The position numbers and the translations under genes are program-made. The notes beneath the pieces were generated by a model, which searched no databases, was not told the origin of the DNA, and saw nothing but the letters and a program-made list of their open reading frames with translations. From contig NC_061863.1 of NCBI RefSeq assembly GCF_907164915.1, positions 44,985,382 to 45,049,381 of the forward strand: DNA of 64,000 bases, read 5' to 3'. The stretch is from Impatiens glandulifera (lineage: Eukaryota; Streptophyta; Magnoliopsida; Ericales; Balsaminaceae). Below are positions 1-9,638 of this stretch, one piece after another (within the stretch, counting starts at the first letter, position 1; each line of letters begins with the position of its first letter).

Positions 1-300
1 TGAAGCATAAGAAGATGTATCTGCACTCTGTTCTTTTTTTCTTTGGGCTTCACCGTACCCTTATCTTTATCATTTTTAAATTTCCAACACTCGTTTTTCA
101 GTGACCCATTTTGCCACAGTAATGGCAAGCACCATCCTTCTTTGGAGCTCTAGACTTTCTTCTAGACTTGCCCCTGCTCGAACCACTTCTATTATCCTTT
201 GATCTTCCTCTATTAGTCACCAACATATCCGACTTAGAGGTTTTATCCCCCTTTCGATTCTCCTCATCAAGTAAGGAACTGGTGACAAATGCAATGTTGA
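1..300 (-). pseudogene. Ty1/copia gag fragment with zinc knuckle
   Basis: Read on the minus strand, this piece gives a basic Ser/Arg/Lys-rich linker followed by a CCHC zinc knuckle starting ACHYCGKMGH. A stop and a one-base shift follow the histidine; in the next frame KNECWKFKND continues the knuckle. This is the layout of a copia gag C-terminus, which packages the element RNA. It is cut by the window start and by a junction near 300, where homology switches to a plus-strand ORF. It is therefore a fragment of an element different from its right neighbour. The family assignment rests on the motif and the basic context; the exact junction is uncertain by some tens of bases. Confidence 0.6.
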
Positions 301-1662
301 CTTTACCGGAAGATGAGCAAGTTGTTGTTCACCTTATTGAACTAGAGAATGTGTCAGTTGCAAGAAAAATGCCTTATTGCTCAGCCCAGTATTGATCAGA
401 CTCAGGATCCAGTTCAACCTGATCTAATCACTAAAGAAGAGGAGAATATAGATGAACTTATTAAAACGATGGTTCAAGTATCAGATGTTCTGGAATCCCC
501 TGTTCTTGAAATAGAGAAATCTCTAGAAAAAGAGACAGAGGCTGATCAGCCTATTGAGGCACAATCTGAGGGGGAACCATCGAAAGAAAACAAGTCTAAT
601 AAGAGTTCTTCCGCTAAAGGGGAATAAGACAATAATGATAATTCGTCACAAGGTCTAACGTTATCACAATGCTTCATTCCCGGCTCACCATCTCCTTGAT
701 CCTCTCCTAAAATAACAGTTGCAAATATTTTCGAGAAAGTTGTTGATCTTCCTTTTTACTCCAAAGGACCTTCTGAATAAATTCTTAAGGTGTGTGAAGA
801 TATTCTCAGAGATGAAGAAAAGTTTGAGGATGATTCTGAGGCAGATGAACCAGAGCACTCTATGCAGGCCCATACTCATGTTAGTCCCATTCGAACTGCT
901 CCAGCCAGCCCTCCAGAGATGTCATCTGCTGAAGAAATCTCCTTTGAAGGTGCAAAGAACTTAAACTCGATGGCAAAGATGATGAAGTATATTCACAAGA
1001 TTATGCTGGACTTGCAGTCTAGAATGTCAACACTCGAGAAGGGTCACATTTCAAACAAGAAAGAATTCTCTTCCTTTCTCGCAACTCAGAAAGAATTGGA
1101 GAAGACCATGAAGAGGAACACTTATGAGATCAACATCGTCAATAACACCTATTCCAAATTCGAAAAGAACTTCTTCAAAAGACAGTCTGAAAGGTTTGAG
1201 TGTGAAAGGGAATTTAACCTGGATCTTCATCAGGAAGTTATGGCTAAAATGAATCTTGTTCAAGGTCAAATGGTCGAGTTAACCAATCATATGAATAGAG
1301 CTAATGCTGAACGTATGGAACAAGCTGATTCCTTTGCAAGATCAATTTAAGCCGTGGAAAATGCTGAAGATGTCGCTCATAAAGAGAAAATTCTTATTGC
1401 TCTTGATGTTGATAATGTTAAAAAGGGTGGAGGAAGCTCAAGAGGAGGTGGAAGCAGTAGCTTAAGAGGAGGTGCTTCGACAAACAAAAGAAAAGTTGTT
1501 GATGAAGGAAGTTGCAGACCAACCAAAAGAGATGGAGGTCGCGGTGGTGACCGGGGTGGTGAAAGTGATGGAAGAGGTGGTCGTGCTCTCCTCCATCAAT
1601 TTTGCAACCTCCTGACTGGTGAAGGGTTTGCTGATCCAAACGTGAAAAGGGAAGGACAATAA
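300..1662 (+). pseudogene. Element A: C-terminal part of coiled-coil, RG-rich retrotransposon ORF
   Basis: This is a broken plus-strand reading frame. Pieces at 300-395, 349-627, 790-1350 and 1354-1662 align in order with the C-terminal half of the element B ORF at 5311-8676. Shared landmarks are EGEPSKE in an acidic region, a Met/Gln/Lys-rich predicted coiled coil (about 960-1330) with NTYE and SKFEK, a Gly/Arg-rich basic tail with RPTKR, and nearly the same last residues (DPNVKREGQ here, DPRVKREEQ in B). Stops and frameshifts separate the pieces, so no intact protein is made. The position just before the polypurine tract and 3' LTR matches B. Its function is unknown; in SIRE-type copia elements this slot holds an envelope-like or coiled-coil ORF, which is only an analogy here. 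Confidence 0.7.
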
Positions 1663-1835
1663 TCTCTTTTCTTTTAAATTATTTTTGTTTGTTTCTAAAC
1701 TTGGTGTTTGAAATTTGGTTTTTGGAACTTACTTTTGAATTTTGTGAACAAATGTCATTCTTATTTTAATTTGATGAGTGGTTATCTTATCTTATTAATT
1801 GTGCAAAGTTTTAACATCATCAAAAATGGGGAAAT
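1663..1835 (+). other. Element A 3' untranslated spacer with polypurine tract
   Basis: This is an AT-rich spacer between the ORF end and the LTR. It ends in a purine-rich stretch, AAAAATGGGGAAAT, directly before the LTR start TGTTGGGTC. Element B has the same arrangement on the opposite strand (AAAAATGGGGGAAT), which supports this as the plus-strand primer for reverse transcription. Confidence 0.6.
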
Positions 1836-1989
1836 TGTTGGGTCAAATTATTTTGACTAACGTTATTTTAATAATGTATTAGTAAAACTTTGATTAAGAA
1901 TGAATCTAAGTCGTTTAAATGTTTTTGTGCAGGTGCATTAAAAATATGCTAAGTTAGACTTAGTTTGAAACAGGCTAATTATACGTGTT

Positions 1990-2420
1990 GCTAGTTAGAC
2001 GGGCAGTCTAATAGATACGTAGTTAAACGTGCAGTCTAACAAGTACGTAGTTATACATGCAGTTTAACAGATACGTAGTTAGACGTGCAGTCTAACATAT
2101 ACGTAGTTAGATGTGCAGTCTAACAGATACGTAGTTAGACAGGCAGTCTAATAGATACGTAGTTAGACGTGCTGTCTAACAGATACGTAATTAGATGTGC
2201 AGTCTAACAGATACGTAGTTAGACGTGCAGTTTAACATATACGTAGTTAGACGTGCAGTCTAACAGATACGTAGTTAGACGTGCAGTCTAACAGATACGT
2301 AGTTAGACGTGCAGTCTAACAGATACGTAGTTAGACGTGCAGTCTAACAGATACGTAGTTAGACGTGCAGTCTAATAGATACGTAGTTAGACGTGTAGTC
2401 TAACTCCATTAGACTTGGTG
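1990..2420. repeat. 28-bp tandem array of TTAGAC-N5-GTCTAA hairpin units
   Basis: There are about 15 consecutive units with the consensus TTAGACGTGCAGTCTAA + CAGATACGTAG. Each unit contains a perfect or near-perfect inverted repeat (TTAGAC / GTCTAA) around a 5-base loop. Some units vary by one or a few bases, for example GTCTAATAG, GTTTAAC or GGGCAG. The units lie head to tail without spacers inside the element A LTR. The array could fold into serial hairpins in the LTR transcript. Confidence 0.9.
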
Positions 2421-2810
2421 GTCTAATGGATCTCGCTATTAGACGTGGGCGTCTAACTTCCTTAGACTTGGCAATCCAATGGAGCACGTCTAATGCCTCG
2501 CTTTAGCAAGGGCTTGAACTTAGCATCCGTCTACCCATCATCAACTAGTTGTATGCTACTCTTGCACCACTCATCTGTGCAGTCCAGTACGCCAGCTATC
2601 TGTACCCAATGAAAGAATGCCACGTATGTGCATATTCCTCCACTACTTGTTCAGTAAAGGACAGTTTTAGAATAATATCCGGAGCACTACTAGTACAGTA
2701 CAGTCATGATCCTTGTGCACAGAGCCTGCTATATTCTTGTACTATGGAGGCTTTCCAATGGGCGCTTTCCACGTGTCCATCTAGAAGATTTGACCGCTGG
2801 CATCTGTCTT

Positions 2811-2820
2811 CTATTTATAG
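2811..2820 (+). promoter_or_regulatory. Possible LTR TATA box
   Basis: CTATTTATAG lies in the element A LTR, in the orientation expected for its transcription and downstream of the 28-bp array. The matching region of element B reads less like a TATA box. The call rests on sequence and position only. Confidence 0.35.
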
Positions 2821-3123
2821 ATCCTCAAGAATAATGGTTGACATAGATATCGTACAATAGAGAGAAACAATTTTCTACAAGCGTATCAGACTTACTAATT
2901 TAACAAGACTTACTTGCCATCAATCTCATACTCTTGCACTTTCTGATTTGTATATCTTCAAGTTCAAGAGAGAATCAAAATCTGTCTAGCTGAGTGATAG
3001 TCTTAAACATAGTGTAAGTTGAACAGAGTCTGTTATGTTCAACAGTTAGCTAGCCAGTAAACTGTATTTGATTCAAAGAAGTATAGTGAATCTTTCCAGT
3101 GGTTGGAAGAAGGGGTGACGTAG

Positions 3124-3128
3124 GAGAG
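3124..3128. repeat. Target site duplication of element B, left copy (GAGAG)
   Basis: GAGAG directly precedes the LTR start TGATATGATCGG. The same five bases follow the right LTR end at 13486-13490. Removing B with one copy restores a continuous element A LTR, which confirms the boundaries. Confidence 0.9.
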
Positions 3129-5132
3129 TGATATGATCGGCTTTATCGTTAGAGACGGGGGTCTAGCTAAGGATGAAGGCTTATGAAAAACGGTTTGATA
3201 GAAATCCTGTTAGGGATTAATATCTCTTTCTATTCTATGCAAACTTGTGTAAACACTTGAAACAGATTCAAGGCAGAATTGTCTACTTGAGTTTGAAGCA
3301 CAAGATGAAATATGAAAAGATGACAGAAATGAAGAACACAACAGTTTGTTTATGGATGTTCGGAGAAACTCTCCTACGTCACCCCTTCTTCCAACCACCG
3401 GAAGGATTCACTATAATATGATGAGAATCAAACACAGTTTTCACACACTTAGCTCACTATTGAACAGAACACTCTCTGTTCAATTACAAGATGAAGAATA
3501 TCACTCAGCTAAAGGTTTTTTTATTCTAGCTCTCTCTCTCGATTCACACACAGTACAATCAGAAAGAAGCTTCACAGAATATGTTCAGTAAGCAAGATGA
3601 TTGAGTAGTCTCTCTCTCTGCAAAATCAGTTTGCTTGTTCGTTTGTATTCGTTTGTTCGTTCGGCAGATTGTCCGTTGTCCTTAGGATTTGTTAAATACT
3701 GAGCAGGAACTAACGGTCAAATCTTCAAGAATGATACGTGCCACTCTTCCATTGGAAAGCCTCCATTGTACACAGCAGGTTTTGAGCACAAGGATCGTGG
3801 CCGTACAGAACTGGTAGTGCACCGAATATTCCATCAGGGATGTACCTGCAAAACGGGTAATATAAGGAAAATTCTCTTACGTGGCATTCCTTGATTGGAT
3901 ACATATAGCTGTTGTACTAATCTTCACTAGAAAGTGGAGCAGAAGTAGGGTACAACTATAGCACGTGGGTAGGAGAAATGCTAGATTCAAGCGTACTACT
4001 TAAACCTGGCATTAGACGTATTTCAGTTAGACGGATTTGTGAAAATCAGTCTAATGAAATAAGTCAACTCCTTCTAATGAAAAACGTCTATTAGACCGCC
4101 TGGTCTAATAGAATTAGACTCGCGTCTAATTTCAATAACCATTAGACCGGCACGTCTGACTCCACTGAGTTAGACTGCCACGTCTAATTCCGGTTCTACC
4201 TCAGACTTGTCTGAAGGAGTTAGACGCACGTCTAACTTTCACTAATTAGACTACCCGTCTAATTACAATAACCATTAGACCGACACGTCTAACTCCACTG
4301 AGTTAGACTGCCACGTCTAATTCCGGTTCTACCTCAGACTTGTCTGAAGGAGTTAGACGCACATCTAACTTTCACTAATTAAACTACCCGTCTAATTACA
4401 ATAATCATTAGACCGACATGTCTAACTCCACTGAGTTAGACTGCCACGTCTAATACCGGTTCTACCTCAGACTTGTCTGAAGGAGTTAGACGCACGTCTA
4501 ACTTTCACTAATTAGACTACCCGTCTAATTACAATAATCATTAGACCGGCACGTTTAACTCCACTGAGTTAGACTGCCACGTCTAATTCCGGTTCTACCT
4601 CAGACTTGTCTGAAGGAGTTAGACGCACGTCTAACTTTCATTAATTAGACTACCCGTCTAATTCCGAAAATCAATTAGACTACCCGTCTAATTACAAGTA
4701 TATTAAACTACACGTCTAACTCCGATGAGTTAGACTGTACATCAAATTCCGTGTATTCATTATACTATCCGTCTAATTCTTTACATCTATTAGACTTACA
4801 CGTCTAACTCCGATGAGTTAGACTGTACGTCTAATTCCATTAGACTCACATCTAATTCCGAATATATTAGACTTGCGTCTAATTCCGTGTACCTATTAGA
4901 CCGTCCGTCTAATTTACACGTCTATTAGACTGCACATCTAACTCCGATGAGTTAGACTGTGCGTCTAATTTTATGCGAGTGAAAATCAAGATCGGTCTAA
5001 TGACCCTCATTAGATCCAAGTCTAGTAACATGTTGTCTCAATACACCTGTATCAAAACTCATAAGTTATTTCATCATCAAAATATCAGTGGGTAAATTAT
5101 TCAACACTTAGTCAAAATAATTTGACCCAACA
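3129..5132 (-). repeat. Element B 3' LTR (left copy)
   Basis: It runs from TGATATGATCGG to ...TTTGACCCAACA on the plus strand. Its coding-strand start TGTTGGGTC touches the polypurine tract. It matches 11460-13485 over its whole length with scattered substitutions and small length changes in the TTAGAC-rich part. Its plus-strand left half (3129-3980) is ordinary mixed sequence and includes the stretch shared with element A. Its right half is dominated by TTAGAC/GTCTAA repeats. Short ORFs inside it are not conserved between the copies and are not called as genes. Confidence 0.9.
4110..4670. repeat. ~133-bp tandem repeat inside element B left LTR
   Basis: About four copies of a unit with a period of 132-134 bases occur. 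Each unit contains several TTAGAC...GTCTAA inverted repeats plus a CTCAGACTTGTCTGAAGGAG block. Successive CATTAGACC starts fall near 4140, 4272, 4407 and 4540. To the right (4670-4960) the same hexamers continue in a less regular order with TCCGATGAG spacers. The right LTR has the equivalent array. Confidence 0.85.
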
Positions 5133-5152
5133 ATTCCCCCATTTTTGATGAA
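5133..5152 (-). other. Element B polypurine tract
   Basis: On the minus strand, CATCAAAAATGGGGGAAT directly precedes the LTR start TGTTGGGTC. This is the position and composition of the primer for plus-strand DNA synthesis. The same motif precedes element A's LTR. Confidence 0.75.
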
Positions 5153-5310
5153 GAAATTGCAAACCTACATACATATATCAAGACATGCATTCATCCAATA
5201 AATAAACAAACACCTTGTTCACTTACACCATTCATCCAAAAAGAACCAGTATTCGAAAAACTATCAAGAAACCATGTTCAATAAAGTTAAGCAGAGTAAA
5301 AGAAGAGAGA
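5153..5310. other. Element B 3' untranslated spacer
   Basis: This is a short AT-rich spacer between the long ORF's stop and the polypurine tract. It has no ORF and no further motif. Confidence 0.5.
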
Positions 5311-8300
5311 TCATTGTTCTTCCCTTTTCACTCGAGGATCGGTTGAACTCATCTCTTGCCCGGGAAGCATGTTCATGAAATGAGGATAGCCGCGACCACC
5401 ACAACCTCCTGCATTCGATCTTCCTCCACGCTCACCAACACTAGCACGTCCACCTTGATCGACATTGGATAGCCTACTCCGACCACCACCACTTCTTCCT
5501 CCACGCTCAGCACCGCTTCGACCACCACCTCTCTTGGTTGGCCTAGGATTGTCATCAGTACTTGGGGCCCGCCTGGATCTTGTCCCGGTTGACACACCAT
5601 CATTCCTTCTGCTTGACTCACCTTGAATTGGTCGAGGTTGAGCACCTTCAGCATTGCCTAAAGCATCCTCCTTTGATTGAAACTTCCTAGCAATGGTCTC
5701 AGCAAATGCTTGACGTTCATTATCGTTTCTGCTCATGCAACCCTGCATTTCTACCAGCTGATTCTTCACCAAACTGAATTCCTCTAATGTTTCCTTGTGC
5801 CGTTCATCATTGATATGCCTCTCAATGTCAAATAATTCACTTTGGCGGCTGAAGCATTCCTTTTCAAACTTTGAAAACTTTACATTCGAGACATGGGTCT
5901 CATAAGTATTCATGTTCAAGGTCTTATCCAGCTCAGTTAGGATCTTGAAAATATTGCAAAAGTTCTCTCTTTCTTCTTCCCTTGAGTTCATTGACTGACA
6001 CATAGTCTTCTGCATTGAGGAGAGCATAGACCTCATAGATCTTAACATTTTATTTCCTCCAGCAGATGACCCTTCGTGAGACGACACTTCTTCAGATTCT
6101 GCGGCCATACTTTGAATAGGCTCAAAGTTTGTATGAACCTGCAAGGATTGCTCCGGCTGATTCATTTCAGCATTTTTAGCAGATTTATCTCGTGCCTCTT
6201 CTTCAATTTCTTTTTGTGCCCTTTCAAATCTCTCGAGCAGATTTCCAGAATAGTGACGGGGAATGTTGATGTTTTCGTGAACACTTCCCACAACACCCTC
6301 GGGAAATACATGGGACTTCACAAACGTTGGTTGCTCATCCTGTTCCTCCTCAGATGAGGAACTTTCTTCTTCATCATTTTTCTCTTTAGAGGGTTCCCCC
6401 TCAGTTCTTGCAGTTTCTGGCTGAGTGACCTCGGCCAGTTTCTCTTGAACACCCTCTATTCTTGCAACAGGGGTTACAGTCACATCTTCTTCAATAGGAG
6501 CTTTCAAAGCCTCCTCTGCTACATCTTCTATGATCACTTCTTCAACATTTGTCTCAAGAGCTTGTTCAGGCTCTTGAACATTCACCATTCCTTCTTCTTC
6601 ATTCGAAATTCCTTGGATAGGGTGATCTAGAATGCGTCTCTCTTCGGCAGAAAGATTCCCGAATTCGATCAGGAGAGCAACATCTGATTCATCAGCATCT
6701 GGAATATCCATTGCTTCTTCTTCGTTTAGAGGTACTGCGCCTGAGCAATCGGCGCCATGAATGTATCTAGACGTAGAAGAAACATAGCTTTCCATGATAT
6801 CATTCAACTTTTTCAACACTTTTGCTTCAACATCAGCTCCTTTTGCATCAGGGTTGAAGTTAGCTTTCCTGGCTTCATAGATTGGAAACAGAGCTTTTCC
6901 AAGAATGCAAGCTTCCACAAGTTCTCTTTTATTCAGAGCTTTACCCACATCTGAAGTTCTTGCCCATTTCAGGACTTTCTTCTCGTTTGCCACTCTCTTC
7001 TTCCATTCTTTGGTTATGGCAGCGTTAGATAGAGAGTCGTTGTACTTAGAGGACAACCTCTCAGTACACCAGGAATCATAGACTTCTAACTTTTCAGCAG
7101 AAAGAACTTTCACTTAATCCAAAATAAGATCAACGATACCTCTTGCTTCAGATACCTTCTCAGGAGCTTGAATTGCAATGGATTTCCCTTTTCCAACAAC
7201 CTCTACAGGTTTTGGAGCTGGTCTGGGTTCACCAATTACAATTCCTCTTGTCCCTTTTCTGGCCCGCAACAGTTCAAAGTCAGATTGGGGTTTCAAGCAG
7301 AACTCAGCAGGGAGCTCTCTACAAACAATTTTTCCGACCACTAAGGAATCCTTGGGAGCATGAATATTGGGTTCACCAGCAACAAGGGTAAGATCAGCAC
7401 CTTGTTCAGGTTGCGACGACTCTGTAGCACCGGCGGCTACATGATCAGATTGCATAACAGGAGACTCCACCCTGTTAATGGTTTCAACATTTGGACCGAC
7501 TGACTCAATAGCAGGCCCTTCAGAAAATTCTCTCAAAGGAGAGAAAATATATTCAGCTTGTTCCACTTCGGGAACATCAAATTTTGGCACAACAGCCAAA
7601 GATTTATAAGACTTTACCTTGGCAAATTTAGACGCGCGGGGCGCCTTTGTCTTCTTCTCCTTTGAGGCACAAGACCTCAAAGGTTTCCTCAAATAAGTTG
7701 AGGGAGTGGATAACGATGTCATTGGGGTTGCAGCAAGTACGCCTGGACCTTGCTTCACCCTTGAATCAACAGATTCTGTGTCCTTCTGATTTGGGCTTCT
7801 CATGCTGGAGGAACTGGACTCCGATTCGTTCACAGTTATGGTTCTCTTAGCCCCTGTCGACAGAACAAAAGTAGAGGGCTTTGATCGGGTGGAAGGCTTT
7901 CCACCTGTCTGGTAACTAGAAGTACCAGATGTAGACTCTAGGTTGCTCTTCAACCTCGTCAGAGTGCTGACCACCGTAAAAGCAGTAAAAACTCTTGGAG
8001 AGTTGATCTGCGTCGGTTCACCAACAAGAACTCCCAAATACTTCAACAAGTGACTCAGTTGAGCCGCATATGTGATACTCTCCTTGTTCGTCTGGATAAT
8101 AGAGTAACACAGATTCTGAAAAAGGGTATGACCCCAGTTTACTTGGATCCCTTTAGAAATGGCGCACATATAGTCAAAACGGTCTTGACTATAGAGATTG
8201 AAGGAGCAGGCCTTCCCTTGCAACGCCTTCGCCACCACGTCGTTTAAAAGAATGAAGTGGGGTTTGAATACCTTCTTGTATCCATTTACATGGATCTTAG

Positions 8301-8676
8301 AGCCGTCTGTAGAGAAGATTGTCTTCATTTCCTCCATGATTTATGAAGGAAGCACCAAGTCGAACAGATGACCCTCCGTCGGAAGTTCAAAGAACTCCGC
8401 ATAAACTGCTTCGTCAAAAGAGATCTCCTTTCCGTTGACGGTTGCTACGATGAAATCATCCACCATAACTGCCGTCTTAAAGAACACGCGAACTTCGTCT
8501 TCATAGAAGATGAACGGTCCGCCTAGATACTTCCTTAACCCAGAATATTCTAGGGTTTGGAACATCTTCACCACCTCCGGTTGATCAAAAGAATACATCG
8601 ATGGAAAGTCCACTTGTAAAGTACAGTGACCGAGAGTGATTTTCTTCACCATTTTTGAGAGAATGTGAATCGACAC
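5311..8676 (-). pseudogene. Element B long 3' ORF (~1,120 codons), two in-frame stops
   Basis: A single minus-strand frame runs from an ATG-led region near 8676 to the stop at 5311. It is broken only by TAA at 8343-8341 and TAA at 7116-7114, so it reads as pieces of 111, 407 and 600 codons. The N-terminal piece has a globular character with FFELPTEG near its end. The middle piece starts with another globular region (VNWGHTLFQNL) and then becomes Ser/Pro-rich. The last piece has an acidic region, a long predicted coiled coil with NTYE and SKFEK, and an Arg/Gly-rich tail with RPTKRGGGR. The N-terminal part resembles, from memory, a family of predicted proteins abundant in some Lamiales genomes. 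No enzyme motif is visible. The RG-rich tail suggests nucleic-acid binding and the coiled coil suggests oligomerisation; both are inferences. Its position after gag matches the envelope-like ORF slot of SIRE-type elements. Element A carries the same C-terminal half. Confidence 0.75.
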
Positions 8677-9480
8677 GATATTTCAAAGAGATTTAGTGAG
8701 AGAAATGCAAGAAAGCTAGGGTTCTTAGAGATTTCGAGAGATTGAATGTTTTCAAAATCATGTAGTAATATCCTTATATAGAAGAAAGATGGAAATACAG
8801 AATAACCGTCTATTCAAGGGGTATGGCCCATTAATAAATGTTAGACGTCCTTTTACAAAAAATCATCATTAGAAATGAGGGTATATCAGTCATTTTCTCT
8901 AAACTTGATAGACACGTGTCTTCATGTTATTAAGAGATGACTGTTTAATGTTTTGAGCGGGAAAAGCAGGTAGCTCTCAACGTGGGACAACTGTCCTTGA
9001 TCAGTCTAATCGACACGTAGTTAGACGTTTTTCTTACTTCACAAATCCAATATAACACGGCGTCTATTAGACGGATGAGTGTATTAGACGCATACGTCTA
9101 ATTCCGTGTTTATAACAAATCCGTCTAATGTTTATTAGATGTGTACGTCTAATTCCGCATAAACACCACGTGTTAGACGTGAGCATCCTTTTGCTCAAGA
9201 CGTAAAAACGTCTAACGTCTATTAGACGTGTTTGTCTAATTGCGTAGGTATAACACCTCAACATATAGACTTAGATGTATAGATTGTGAGCAAAAATACG
9301 TCTAAGTACATATTGTTTCTTTTAGACACCCTTGTCTAGTTAGACCAATTAAGGATATTCGTCTAGAGAATATCTTTAATTTCAAAAAAAAAAATTCTTC
9401 TCACAATGAATATGGACATTAGAGTTTTATAAACAGTTTTGTGGTCTAAAGACCAAAAATATTATTAACAAATAAAAAAC
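8677..9480. repeat. Element B internal spacer rich in TTAGAC/GTCTAA
   Basis: This non-coding stretch lies between the long ORF and the gag/protease remnant. From about 8820 to 9345 it repeats TTAGACG and GTCTAAT hexamers as inverted pairs with 4-8-base loops (for example around 9061-9110, 9125-9155 and 9215-9240). These are the same building blocks as in the LTRs but without a regular period. Short ORFs here follow the repeat and are not genes. Confidence 0.7.
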
Positions 9481-9638
9481 ATTTATTCATCTAGAATGGC
9501 AAGTACCATTGTTGATCTTCCAAGCTGTGTACTCAAAGGAGTACTCTTCTAGCTTCCTTCCTGCTATCCTCCTGCACCACCTACAAAATAAACTATTTAC
9601 AAATCTTGGTACCCACACTCAATTGGGTCCTCGATCAA
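9481..9638 (-). pseudogene. Possible remnant of gag-protease junction; pol missing beyond it
   Basis: After the gag stop, broken minus-strand frames give fragments that look like the end of a copia gag linker. EDQQWYL near 9510 is the sequence that usually comes just before the catalytic Asp-Ser/Thr-Gly of a copia protease. That catalytic triplet does not follow. The sequence instead passes into the TTAGAC spacer, so the breakpoint of the pol deletion may lie here. The match is short, so the call is tentative. Confidence 0.3.

Larger units (their letters stand above)
1836..3128 (+). repeat. Element A 3' LTR, first part (interrupted by element B)
   Basis: It starts TGTTGGGTCAAATTATTTTG directly after the polypurine tract. 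This is the reverse complement of the outer ends of both element B LTRs. It contains the 28-bp TTAGAC array, a TATA-like CTATTTATAG at 2811-2820, and a stretch at about 3090-3128 that matches B's LTR in reverse complement. It breaks off exactly at GAGAG (3124-3128), the target duplicated by the insertion of B. The rest resumes at 13486. The joined LTR is about 1.52 kb, shorter than B's because the internal arrays differ. Confidence 0.85.

Noticed and set aside
1990..2420. CRISPR-like array of 28-bp repeats
   Set aside because: Units are head to tail with no spacers, lie within a plant LTR and are palindromic satellites; no CRISPR-associated gene is near.
5373..5654. Minus-strand 93-codon Val/Asp-rich ORF
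   Set aside because: Alternative frame of the RG-rich tail of the element B ORF.
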